From: Fidelibacterota bacterium
GTDB taxonomy: Bacteria; Fidelibacterota; Fidelibacteria; Fidelibacterales; Fidelibacteraceae
Assembly (NCBI GenBank): GCA_028699915.1
Contig: JAQVTR010000007.1
Location: 1-58,101 of the forward strand
Reading direction: 5' to 3'
DNA length: 58,101 bases
The notes below the pieces were generated by a model that did no database searches, was not told where the DNA came from, and worked only from the letters and a program-made list of their open reading frames with translations. Positions 8,531 through 16,842 of the stretch are shown here, in pieces. Both the position numbers and the translations under genes were made by a program. Position 1 is the stretch's first letter; each line of letters begins with the position of its first letter.

Positions 8531-9130
8531 TTAGTCCAGCAAATCCGTAACTATGTCCGCTAATGCGGATTTTTCGTCCGAATAAAGCGGAAGCTTCATG
8601 ATCACCACGGAATGGTCCTTCCCCTCATAACGGCGAGTGACGAAGTCGTGCTCTTTGTATCCCAGTTCGCGCCAGAATTTCCAGGCCCGCGTATTATTCT
8701 CCAGTACGCCAAGCCGCAGGCAACGCCCCCCCTGCTCGATCACTTTTAATTTGACAAAAGCATGCATGCGCCGGCCTTCTCCGCGGCCGCGGTCCTCCGG
8801 GCGGATCATCAGCAGACCGATGGTCCATTCTCCCTCTTCGTGATAATTGCGGACGACATCCAGAATTCCGACAAGCCTTTCCTCCCGATCAAGCAGGCCG
8901 TACACGAATTTATCTTCCTTCGATTTTCCCGGCGGCAGTTCATTGAGGATTTTTCCGGCATCGTTTAAACGCGGCTCACGACCGGTGACCATTGTGCAAT
9001 AGTCACTGCATTCTTTACACAAGATCCGGAGCGCAGGCTCGTGCTCCGGTCCCAAAACCCGGATGCGGAAGGTATTGGGCGGACTGAAAAAAATCTGGCG
9101 CTGGTATTTTTTTTTCTTCTTATTTTCCAT
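8531..9130 (-). CDS. GNAT-family N-acetyltransferase
   Basis: A 199-residue protein from the ATG at 9128-9130; an in-frame ATG further upstream lies inside the preceding permease gene and is less likely. A very basic start (ENKKKKKYQRQ) leads into a GNAT fold. The acetyl-CoA-binding motif A is IRPEDRGRGEGRRMH, with the expected R-x-x-G-x-G pattern, and LGVLENNTRAWKFWRELGY is motif B, typical of amino-group acetyltransferases. Substrate is unknown. Its start is four bases after the stop of the upstream permease, so the two are probably coupled. It is followed by about 200 bases with no gene before purM. Confidence 0.88.
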   Translation of the reverse strand: MENKKKKKYQRQIFFSPPNTFRIRVLGPEHEPALRILCKECSDYCTMVTGREPRLNDAGKILNELPPGKSKEDKFVYGLLDREERLVGILDVVRNYHEEGEWTIGLLMIRPEDRGRGEGRRMHAFVKLKVIEQGGRCLRLGVLENNTRAWKFWRELGYKEHDFVTRRYEGKDHSVVIMKLPLYSDEKSALADIVTDLLD

Positions 9131-9134
9131 TCGT

Positions 9135-11324
9135 TCATTCAAGGGCGGAAACATCGCCGGCATTATAAACAAGGACGATGTCGCTTTCGAGTTCCATGTA
9201 ACTTCTCAATTCCGCCATTTGCGCGGCAGATGCTTCGGGATCGCTTTCGGGATCAAAACCGATAAAGAGGATGGCGGATTCTCCCAAATTTTCCTGCAGA
9301 GCCTGCAGCGGATCAGCGGCGGGAATAATGCACAATTCCGCATCCATACGCGCACTCTTCAGCATCTCTTCCATCTCAAAACGGATATTCTCCACATCGG
9401 CCTTTTCGGCAACGGGACGGATGATGCGCAAGGTCTTGTCGCGCCATTCCTGATTCTGTTTCAGTAAAAAGGCCATCATCAATGACAGGGAACTGTGCAG
9501 GGCATCATTCCACCAGATATTGATATCCCCGGGATCGGCGGACCAGCCCGTATCTTCCCGCAGATTGCGTACGACCAGCAGGCTGCGTTTCATTTTTTTA
9601 GCCAGATCCAGAATGAGAGGAAAATTCCCGCTGCGGTCCGTATCGCGGGTCCAGCCCAGCAACAGCATGTTCGGTTTAAGCCCGCCGATGCCGTGCGCCT
9701 GCAGCAGGGATTTAAGCCCCTCCGAAAAGTTATCGTCCACCAATACGACCGGAAATGCAGGCAGATTTTCCTCGCGGATGAATTTTCGCATAAGGCGCTC
9801 CGCTTCCTCCCGGCGCACAAAGCGGTCCTTCAGCTCCCCGCTGATGATCTGTGCCAGGGACACGATACCCCGGTCCGCAGAAAGCACGCAGGCATAGTGC
9901 AGGATATTGGCGCGGTTCCATTTTCCGCCGCTGAGGGCTAAAATGGAAGGACGCCAGTTTTTGGGATGGTATTTTTCCTGTTCAAGCCGCAACAGGGAAG
10001 CCCTTGCGCGCTGAAAGGCAAGGCCGCTGTTCATGTCCCCCCATTGCACCAGGATCTCGGAACGCAGGATCAGATAATACATTACTGCGGCCAGAATAAT
10101 CGCTACCAGCGCCCAGATGGCGTTGATCAGGAACATGACCGCAAGCGAACCCAGGGCACCCAGCAGGGCAACGCTCCAGTGATGGACCCGGAACGCCGGA
10201 CGGAAACTGGGATTGCGGGTGATCATCTCGTAAAAACAGGCCAGATTGAGGGTGCCGTATGTCAAAAGAAAAAACATGGTGATCACAGGGGCAATGGTAT
10301 TGAGGTCCCCGGCAAAGATTCCGGCGCTGGAAATCAAAAAAGTCAGCAGCACGGCACGCCGCGGTTCGGCGGAAGCGCCGCTGCCCTTAGCAAAAAATTC
10401 CAGACGCTTAAAGATTTTATCCCGGGAGAAAGCCTGAAGAATGCGCGGTGCCCCCATCATGCTTCCCAGTGCGGAAGATATCGTTGCCGCAAACACACCG
10501 GCCAGGACCAGTGCAGGCGACCATGCGGTATTTCTCATTACGAATTCCGGACCCAAAAGGCTTTCCCTGGAATTGGATAGCGCAAACAGAAGCGCAATAC
10601 CCACATAGATCAAAAAAGTGAAGCCAATGGACAACAAGGTCCCGCGAGGCAGGGATTTGCGCGGCTCTTTCAGGTCGCCGGACATGTTCACGCCGGCCAT
10701 AATGCCGGTTACCGCCGGGAAAAAAAGCGCAAACATGGCAAAAAAACCGTTTCCCGGGGTCCAGGCCGGCCGGAGGTTCGCCTGCAGCAATTCCGGAGAA
10801 GCCAGGCGCAGGGCGCCGGCCGCAAAGGAAAGAATGGACAGCATCAGAACCACAAAGATAAGATATTGGATCTTAATGGTCCACCCGGCCCCGATATAGA
10901 CAATAATAAAGACGACGCAGTTCGTGATCAAGGCCACGGTGTGAAAAGGAAGCGCAATGTCGGGAAATGCCGAAAAAAGGGCTTCGCTAAAACCCACCAC
11001 ATACAAGGTGACCGCAACGGTTTGGGCAAGATAGAAAAAGATGGCGATCATGCCGCCGAATTCAGCACCCAGGCTGCGGCTGATCATGTAATAGGCGCCG
11101 CCGCCGCGAACCTTCATGTTGGTCGAGATCGAGGAGAGGGAGAGCCCGGTACTCAGGGTAATTATCTTTGCTGAAACCAGGATCATCATTGCTCCCCAAA
11201 AACCGGCGTAACCCAGCACCTGCGCATAGCGCAGAAACATGATCACGCCCAAAATGGTCAGCACACTGGGCGTAAAGACTCCGCCGAATGTACCGAAACG
11301 TTTGGCTTGTTTTCTTCCGTTCAT
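9135..11324 (-). CDS. Cation-chloride-cotransporter-like permease (APC superfamily)
   Basis: A 729-residue transporter. The opening FGTFGGVFTPSVLTILGVIMF is close to the first helix of the Na-K-Cl cotransporter (SLC12) family, and VRGGGAYYMISRSLG follows as in helix 3. About twelve hydrophobic helices span residues 15-435. The region around 195-225 contains FFPAVTGIMAGVNMSGDL, a second family hallmark. The C-terminal 290 residues are soluble and resemble the SLC12 C-terminal domain, with NMLLLGWTRD near 545 and LVVRNL near 590. Prokaryotic members may carry ions or amino acids; substrate is not deducible here. It is divergent from mraZ, with 259 bases between their starts, and coupled to the GNAT gene downstream. 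Confidence 0.88.
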   Translation of the reverse strand: MNGRKQAKRFGTFGGVFTPSVLTILGVIMFLRYAQVLGYAGFWGAMMILVSAKIITLSTGLSLSSISTNMKVRGGGAYYMISRSLGAEFGGMIAIFFYLAQTVAVTLYVVGFSEALFSAFPDIALPFHTVALITNCVVFIIVYIGAGWTIKIQYLIFVVLMLSILSFAAGALRLASPELLQANLRPAWTPGNGFFAMFALFFPAVTGIMAGVNMSGDLKEPRKSLPRGTLLSIGFTFLIYVGIALLFALSNSRESLLGPEFVMRNTAWSPALVLAGVFAATISSALGSMMGAPRILQAFSRDKIFKRLEFFAKGSGASAEPRRAVLLTFLISSAGIFAGDLNTIAPVITMFFLLTYGTLNLACFYEMITRNPSFRPAFRVHHWSVALLGALGSLAVMFLINAIWALVAIILAAVMYYLILRSEILVQWGDMNSGLAFQRARASLLRLEQEKYHPKNWRPSILALSGGKWNRANILHYACVLSADRGIVSLAQIISGELKDRFVRREEAERLMRKFIREENLPAFPVVLVDDNFSEGLKSLLQAHGIGGLKPNMLLLGWTRDTDRSGNFPLILDLAKKMKRSLLVVRNLREDTGWSADPGDINIWWNDALHSSLSLMMAFLLKQNQEWRDKTLRIIRPVAEKADVENIRFEMEEMLKSARMDAELCIIPAADPLQALQENLGESAILFIGFDPESDPEASAAQMAELRSYMELESDIVLVYNAGDVSALE

Positions 11325-11499
11325 ATTTCCTTTGCGTTTTTAATTTTCGCTTGAAATTTAGCAAGGTCCCCCAAAATTCACAAAAGATATTTGGCGCACT
11401 TTCCCCTTTTTTCGCAAGGCAGTCGCCCTCTTTTCCCGGACGCTCAATTCGTCCTTAAGGCGACCCTGTGGAAAAAAGCCGGAAAAAAGAAAATATTTC

Positions 11500-11528
11500 T
11501 TGCATCAATGTGGGGATTAGTGTAGATT
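11500..11528 (+). promoter_or_regulatory. Candidate promoter of the dcw cluster
   Basis: TTGCAT at 11500-11505 and TAGATT at 11523-11528 are separated by 17 bases and lie about 55 bases before the mraZ start. The -10 is imperfect (four of six). The elements overlap the MraZ repeats, as expected for an autorepressed promoter. This is inference from consensus matching only. Confidence 0.45.
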
Positions 11529-11545
11529 TGTGGGAGATTGTGGGT
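11510..11545 (+). promoter_or_regulatory. MraZ operator: four GTG-G repeats at 10-base spacing
   Basis: Hexamers GTGGGG (11510), GTGTAG (11520), GTGGGA (11530) and GTGGGT (11540) start exactly ten bases apart. MraZ is known to bind tandem TGGGN repeats with this spacing upstream of its own gene and repress the cluster. Three repeats match well and the second is degenerate. The array ends 38 bases before the mraZ start codon. Confidence 0.85.
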
Positions 11546-11583
11546 AATACTATCCCCAATCCGAGGTAAAAGGATTAGGTAGA

Positions 11584-12051
11584 GTGGGTTATTTAGATTT
11601 CACAGGCAAGTATACGCATTCCGTAGACGCTAAGAATCGCGTCAACATCCCGGCACGTTTCCGGAAAGTTCTTGCGGAAGCGGAGATCTGTGAAGTCGTC
11701 ATTTCCAAAGGCATTGATTCCGGTCACATCGACGTATTTCCCCTGCCCAAGTGGCTTGCGATCCGTGACAAGATCTCTGCCTCCATGCAGCTGGTCAACC
11801 GGACACACCGGAACTTTCTCCGTCAGATCACGCAAAACGCCACGCACTGCGTCCTGGACAGCCAGGGCCGCATTATGCTGACGCCCGCCCTTATGGAGCT
11901 TGCGGGCATCAAGAAAGGCGCTAATGTCGAATTCATCGGCTTGCTTGATTTCATGGAAATCTGGGATCCGGATGAACTGAAAAAACACGAAGAAAATACC
12001 CCACTAACAGAGAGTGATTTTGAGAAACTGGAGCAACTGCCATTAATTTAG
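11584..12051 (+). CDS. mraZ: Transcriptional regulator MraZ
   Basis: A 155-residue AbrB-fold DNA-binding protein that forms rings and represses the dcw cluster through tandem repeats. It has the expected two SpoVT-AbrB-like halves: YTHSVDAKNRVNIPARFR near residues 9-26, and CVLDSQGRIMLTPALMELAG near 88-107. The start is a GTG at 11584 with AGGTAGA just upstream. The matching operator lies directly upstream at 11510-11545. rsmH follows almost immediately. Confidence 0.96.
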   Translation: MGYLDFTGKYTHSVDAKNRVNIPARFRKVLAEAEICEVVISKGIDSGHIDVFPLPKWLAIRDKISASMQLVNRTHRNFLRQITQNATHCVLDSQGRIMLTPALMELAGIKKGANVEFIGLLDFMEIWDPDELKKHEENTPLTESDFEKLEQLPLI

Positions 12052-12058
12052 GGTGAGT

Positions 12059-12976
12059 ATGTCGGCCCCATACCCGCACACGCCGGTATTGTTGAACGAG
12101 TCAGTCGATCTGCTCGTGACATCACCCGCAGGCGTGTATGTGGATGCAACCTGCGGTATGGGCGGACATGCGGAAAAGATCTGCGAACGGATCAACCCTG
12201 AAGGCCGCCTTCTTTGTTTCGACATGGATCCGGCGGCGATCGCAATTGCACGGACACGTTTGGCGCGTTTTCAAAATGTGACATTTATGGAAAAAAATTA
12301 CGACAAGCTAAAAGTGGGGCTGTTTGCGGAATCGCTGAACCGGATCGACGGAATTCTTTACGATCTGGGCGTATCTTCTCTGGAGATCGACAGGCCGGAA
12401 CGCGGTTTCAGTTTTATGCAGGATGGTCCGCTGGACATGCGCATGGGCCGGGGGGAAACCACGGCAGCGGATATTGTCAACGGTTACTCCCGCGAAGCGC
12501 TGACCCGCATCTTCCGGGAGTACGGCGAAGAACGCTTTTCGGGACGCATCGCCGCGGCCATTGTTGAAAGCCGTCCCTTTTTCCGTACCCGGGAACTGGC
12601 GGACTGCATCCGCGGCATGATCCGGGGTCCTTATGTGAACAAAACGCTGGCACGCATCTTTCAGGCGCTGCGCATTGAGGTCAACGGCGAACTGGAATCC
12701 CTGAAGAAAAGCCTCGCGACCGCTATGGGGCTTCTGAATCCCGGCGGACGCATGGTAGTGATCTCCTACCATTCCCTGGAAGACCGCATTGTAAAAAATA
12801 CTTTTCTGGAAGCGGTAAGCGACTGTATATGCCCGCCGCAGAATCCCATATGCACCTGCGGCCATAAGGCGCAGGCAAAACGTATTACCCGCAAACCCCT
12901 TTGTCCCGGCGAGACGGAGCTCCGCGAAAACCCCCGCAGCCGATCCGCCAAATGCAGGGCTATTGAAAAAATATGA
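12059..12976 (+). CDS. rsmH: 16S rRNA (cytosine-1402-N4)-methyltransferase
   Basis: Methylates N4 of C1402 in the decoding centre of 16S rRNA using S-adenosylmethionine. Family marks are HTPVLLNE at the start, the SAM loop DATCGMGGHAE near residue 29, DLGVSSLEIDRPERGFSF near 102, LDMRMG, and YHSLEDRIVK near 240. A CPP..PxCxCG motif (CPPQNPICTCG) sits near the C terminus. The ATG at 12059 is preferred over a GTG at 12053 because AGGG lies five bases before the ATG. Length 305 residues is normal. The gene starts seven bases after mraZ and overlaps ftsL by four. Confidence 0.96.
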   Translation: MSAPYPHTPVLLNESVDLLVTSPAGVYVDATCGMGGHAEKICERINPEGRLLCFDMDPAAIAIARTRLARFQNVTFMEKNYDKLKVGLFAESLNRIDGILYDLGVSSLEIDRPERGFSFMQDGPLDMRMGRGETTAADIVNGYSREALTRIFREYGEERFSGRIAAAIVESRPFFRTRELADCIRGMIRGPYVNKTLARIFQALRIEVNGELESLKKSLATAMGLLNPGGRMVVISYHSLEDRIVKNTFLEAVSDCICPPQNPICTCGHKAQAKRITRKPLCPGETELRENPRSRSAKCRAIEKI

Positions 12977-13302
12977 ACAAGATCCGATTTTATCAGCGCA
13001 AGACGGGGTTCTTAAAAAAATTAACGGGCAACGCCTACTTTTTCGGTTTTTTGATCCTGATGATACTGGTCTTGGCCCTGGTTGCCTACATGTATATCCG
13101 CAACAACCTGAATCTGGTCAGCAGTATTAACCTGTCTCTGCAGGAAGACTGCCGGCGTCTTGAACAGGAGAACATTTTTCTGGAAAGCGAGATCAATGAA
13201 CTTAAAAGGCCGGGGCGTATCCGGCAGATCGCCCAGGAAGAGCTTGGAATGGTCAGTTCAAAACCAAAAGCGGAAGCCGTACTGGTGGTGCACAAGAAAT
13301 GA
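12973..13302 (+). CDS. ftsL: Cell division protein FtsL-like
   Basis: A 109-residue bitopic membrane protein identified by position and architecture: a basic cytoplasmic start, one membrane helix about residues 22-43 (FFGFLILMILVLALVAYMYI), then a periplasmic coiled coil about 50-85 ending in IRQIAQEELGMV, the common tail of FtsL/DivIC proteins. FtsL joins FtsB and FtsQ to activate FtsWI at the septum. It overlaps the rsmH stop and the ftsI start (ATGA), so the three are translationally coupled. A partner FtsB-like gene lies at 53436-53744. Confidence 0.85.
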   Translation: MNKIRFYQRKTGFLKKLTGNAYFFGFLILMILVLALVAYMYIRNNLNLVSSINLSLQEDCRRLEQENIFLESEINELKRPGRIRQIAQEELGMVSSKPKAEAVLVVHKK

Positions 13303-15350
13303 TGAGCGACTTGAACACATCGCGGGACAGCTATCCGCTGCGTACGGGCATTATAAGCATGCTTGTCCTGCTGGTTTTTCTGCTGGTGATCTCGCGCCTG
13401 GCCGCCATTCAACTCTTTAATTCCGAAGAACTGCGCGGCTATGCCGACAGCCAGGGTCTGCGCAGTGAAGTGATCCTGCCGGAGCGGGGACTTATCCTCG
13501 ACCGGAACAGGCGTATTCTTGCGAACAACATTACCGAATACACGATCGGCGGGCGTTATATTGACCTTCTTGAACCCGAGAACGCATTTCGTTCGCTGGC
13601 GAAAGCCTTTGACAAGACACCGGACTATTACCGGAATCTCTTTAAAAAAGAGAACAGCTTCTACATTCTCGAAACCCAGGTTCGTCCGGATATCGCCGAA
13701 ACGCTGCAGGCGGACAAAGCCTGCCACGGTCTCAAGTACGACAAGAAAATGAGCCGCATCTATCCCTATCAGGACGCTGCCGGGCAGGTCCTGGGCTTTT
13801 TGTGGGACGACGGTTCGGGGCAGCTGGGCATTGAACAGTACTATGACGAACTGCTGCGCGGTGAAAAAGGCTATCAGGTCATTCAGCGCGATAAACGCGG
13901 AAACGTCATCAGCGCTTACGGAAGCGCCCGAAATAAAGCCGCCGTACCCGGGGGCGATGTGCAGCTGACCCTGGATATCGAATACCAGATTATTCTGGAG
14001 GAAGAGATCGCCAATGCGGTCAAAAAGACCAAGGCGCTGAGCGGCATGGGCGTTATTATGGATCCGCGCAGCGGCGAGATCCTTGCTATGGCCAATTATC
14101 CCTCCTTTAATCCGAACCTGGTACGCAATTCCACTCCGGATATCCGCCGCAACCGGGTGATCGCCGACCAGTTCGAGCCGGGTTCCGTGTTCAAGCTGAT
14201 CCCGGTGTCCGCGGCCCTGGAAAAGAATATCTTCACGCCCGAAAGCCGGATTTACTGCGAAAAAGGTTCCTGGAAGGTCAAAGACCGCACCCTGCACGAT
14301 ACCAAAGAGCACGAATGGCTGAGCGTCGGAGAGATTTTGGTGTTATCGTCCAATATCGGCGCCGCCAAGATCGCCGAAAAGGTCGGAGATGCCTCGCTAT
14401 ATGAGATCGCGCGGAAATACGGCTTCGGCGAAGCCTCGGCCGTCGGGCTCTGGGGTGAAAGTGCCGGCACCCTGAAAGATCCCGGGAGTTGGAGCGGTGT
14501 GGGATTTGCGCAGATCGCGATGGGTCACGGCGTTACCGTTACGCTGCTGCAAATGGCCAACGCCTATTCCGCCCTTGCCACCGGCGGTACCCTTTTAAAG
14601 CCCTACATCGTATCGGCGACCTTTAATTCCAGACAAAAAAAGATCTCTGAAGCATCCGCCAGCCCCGTTCGCCGGGTTATCTCCGAAAAAACCGCCGCTG
14701 TTGTTTGCGGTATGCTGGAAGAAGCGGTAAAATCCGGCACCGGCACACGCGCCTTCATTGACGGCTACCATGTGGCGGGAAAGACGGGGACGGCCCAAAA
14801 GGTCATTGACAGTAAATATTCCAATTCCAAATATTTTTCTTCCTTTATCGGATTTTTTCCGGCCTCAGATCCGGTCATGGTCTGCGCCGTGATGATCGAC
14901 GAGCCCGCATACGGCCTTCACCACGGAAGCACGGCGGCCGCACCCGTGATCCGGGAAGTCTTTTCGCGCATTATCAATACGCCCAATTCTTCCGGCATCT
15001 ACAAGGCACTGCCCAAAAATACCGCAAAGTCCGAAACCCTGGCATCCGAAAGCAGAAACGCCAACATTCCTTCCCTGTCCCTGCTTTCCGGAGACAACAA
15101 TTCCGGCGAGAAGAATATAAACATCCGGCAAAAGACCGGAGACGAAAGTAATGCGGTCCCGATGGGAAATTGGGATATCGTCATGCCCGACGTCCGGGGC
15201 ATGCAGATCCTCAACGCCGAACAGAAACTCCGTGCGCTGGGACTGCAGGTGGAACGCAACGCTTCCCGGGGGAAGGTCGCCGAGCAGTATCCGCCGGCGG
15301 GTACCGGACTGAACGAAATGGCGCTTTGCCGTCTGGAGGTGCGCCTGTGA
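13299..15350 (+). CDS. ftsI: Septal peptidoglycan transpeptidase (PBP3/FtsI) with C-terminal PASTA domain
   Basis: Class B penicillin-binding protein that cross-links septal peptidoglycan with FtsW. One membrane helix spans about residues 16-37, followed by the pedestal domain. The transpeptidase motifs are S296-V-F-K299 (EPGSVFKL), S350-S-N352 and K495-TGT498. Residues about 620-683 form one PASTA domain (VMPDVRGMQILNAEQKL...GLQV...YPPAGT). PASTA domains are common in Gram-positive PBPs (SpoVD, PBP2x) and in some FCB bacteria but absent from E. coli FtsI. Its stop codon overlaps the murE GTG. Confidence 0.95.
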   Translation: MMSDLNTSRDSYPLRTGIISMLVLLVFLLVISRLAAIQLFNSEELRGYADSQGLRSEVILPERGLILDRNRRILANNITEYTIGGRYIDLLEPENAFRSLAKAFDKTPDYYRNLFKKENSFYILETQVRPDIAETLQADKACHGLKYDKKMSRIYPYQDAAGQVLGFLWDDGSGQLGIEQYYDELLRGEKGYQVIQRDKRGNVISAYGSARNKAAVPGGDVQLTLDIEYQIILEEEIANAVKKTKALSGMGVIMDPRSGEILAMANYPSFNPNLVRNSTPDIRRNRVIADQFEPGSVFKLIPVSAALEKNIFTPESRIYCEKGSWKVKDRTLHDTKEHEWLSVGEILVLSSNIGAAKIAEKVGDASLYEIARKYGFGEASAVGLWGESAGTLKDPGSWSGVGFAQIAMGHGVTVTLLQMANAYSALATGGTLLKPYIVSATFNSRQKKISEASASPVRRVISEKTAAVVCGMLEEAVKSGTGTRAFIDGYHVAGKTGTAQKVIDSKYSNSKYFSSFIGFFPASDPVMVCAVMIDEPAYGLHHGSTAAAPVIREVFSRIINTPNSSGIYKALPKNTAKSETLASESRNANIPSLSLLSGDNNSGEKNINIRQKTGDESNAVPMGNWDIVMPDVRGMQILNAEQKLRALGLQVERNASRGKVAEQYPPAGTGLNEMALCRLEVRL

Positions 15351-16780
15351 ATGTGTCCCTGCGCTCCCTTTTGAAAAACCTATCCGTATCCGTTGACTAT
15401 CATGGGCCGGACAGGGATATTTGTGATATCGAATACGATTCCCGCAAAATCCGTTCCGGCGCGCTTTTTGTGGCCATCCGCGGCGCAAAAGCGGACGGCC
15501 ATCATTTTATGGAACAGGCCTTTGCACAGGGAGCCGCTGCCTGCCTTGCCGAAGAAAGCTGCAATTGCAGCGGTCTGCAGATCCGGGTTCCGGACAGTCG
15601 TAAAGCGCTCGCGGAACTGAGCTGGGCCTTTTATCTGGGGGATAGAAGGCCACACCCCCTGCTGGGTGTAACGGGGACGAACGGAAAAACCACCATTACC
15701 CATCTTTTGTACCAGCTTGCGGAAACCGCCGGCATCCCATCAGCCCTGATCGGCACCCTGGGCGTTAAAACACCGGGCTATCAGCTGGAAGGCGAACGCA
15801 CCACCCCGGAAAGCCGCGACCTTGCGGCGTATTTCCGGAATTTCCTTCAGGAAGGCAGCCGCGCCGTATTTATGGAAGTGTCCTCTCACGCCATCGCCCT
15901 AAAGCGTGTCCACGGACTGACCTTTGATGCTGCGATCTTTACGAATCTTACACGCGACCATCTTGATTTTCACGCGGATATGGAAGATTATTTTAAAACG
16001 AAAGCAAGCCTTTTTGACAATGCGCATTCCGCACTGATCAATATTGACGATCCCTACGGGAAACGCCTGGCTGAGCAGGTTTCGGGGAAAAAACGGACTT
16101 TTTCCCTCAACAATGCGGAAGCGGACTTTTACTACAAAACACTGCGCGTTTCGCTTGAGGGGGTCCACGGCATTCTGAGCTCGGCTTCAGGCGATATTGC
16201 CGTTGATGCGCCCCTGCTGGGACGCTTTAATGCGGAGAACATTGCCGCAGCGCTTTCAACCTGGACCGTGCTTTATCCGGATACACCTACGCATCTGCAG
16301 CATTTCCCCTTTTACCCGGTTGCCGGCCGCATGGAACGCATTCCCACCCGGCGCGGAACCGCCGTGATCGACTACGCGCACACGCCGGATGCCATGGAAA
16401 AAGCGCTGCAGGCGGTCCGTGACCTGGAAGGCCTGCGCCGCCTGATCTGCGTTTTTGGCTGCGGCGGTGACCGCGATCACGGGAAACGGGCAATGATGGG
16501 TGCCGTCGCCGAACGTTATGCCGATCATATCCTGCTGTGCAACGACAATCCGCGCAGCGAGGACCCGGAAAAGATCATTGCGGAGATCCGCAGCGGCATC
16601 AGCAGGGACGCATCTGTCGACATCTGCGTGGACCGTGCCGAAGCTATCCGGCGGGCTTACGCCTTGTCCGAATCCGGGGATATTCTGATGATACTGGGCA
16701 AAGGCGCCGAGAATTATATGGAAATTAAGGGTGAACGGATACCCTTTCAGGATAAAAAAATAATTGTTGGGCTGGAGTAA
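15347..16780 (+). CDS. murE: UDP-MurNAc-L-Ala-D-Glu:meso-diaminopimelate ligase
   Basis: Adds the third amino acid to the peptidoglycan stem. The start is a GTG at 15347 overlapping the ftsI stop (GTGA), with GGAGGT six bases upstream, giving 477 residues; the frame is open further upstream but inside ftsI. The ATP loop TGTNGKTT is at 109-116, followed by EVSSHAIALKRV and NLTRDHLDFH. DNPRSED at 400-406 is the motif specific to meso-diaminopimelate ligases (lysine-type enzymes differ here), so the wall is inferred to be meso-DAP type. A strong hairpin follows before murF. Confidence 0.96.
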   Translation: MNVSLRSLLKNLSVSVDYHGPDRDICDIEYDSRKIRSGALFVAIRGAKADGHHFMEQAFAQGAAACLAEESCNCSGLQIRVPDSRKALAELSWAFYLGDRRPHPLLGVTGTNGKTTITHLLYQLAETAGIPSALIGTLGVKTPGYQLEGERTTPESRDLAAYFRNFLQEGSRAVFMEVSSHAIALKRVHGLTFDAAIFTNLTRDHLDFHADMEDYFKTKASLFDNAHSALINIDDPYGKRLAEQVSGKKRTFSLNNAEADFYYKTLRVSLEGVHGILSSASGDIAVDAPLLGRFNAENIAAALSTWTVLYPDTPTHLQHFPFYPVAGRMERIPTRRGTAVIDYAHTPDAMEKALQAVRDLEGLRRLICVFGCGGDRDHGKRAMMGAVAERYADHILLCNDNPRSEDPEKIIAEIRSGISRDASVDICVDRAEAIRRAYALSESGDILMILGKGAENYMEIKGERIPFQDKKIIVGLE

Positions 16781-16798
16781 ACAATAACCCTCTACCAC

Positions 16799-16828
16799 CC
16801 CGGTACGGAGATCTCTCTCCGTACCGGG
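16799..16828 (+). other. Perfect 13-bp intercistronic hairpin before murF
   Basis: The arms 16799-16811 (CCCGGTACGGAGA) and 16816-16828 pair perfectly around a four-base TCTC loop. The hairpin ends 14 bases before the murF ATG. No U-tract follows, so it does not look like a simple terminator; it may limit readthrough, protect the transcript or affect murF translation. Its loop-proximal core CGGAGATCTCTCTCCG closely resembles the hairpin before ftsB at 53395-53427. Confidence 0.8.
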
Positions 16829-16842
16829 ACTCCTTGGAAACG

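Noticed and set aside
13086-14312. A 408-codon minus-strand open frame over ftsL/ftsI
   Set aside because: Antisense shadow of genes with complete catalytic motifs; no plausible ribosome site.
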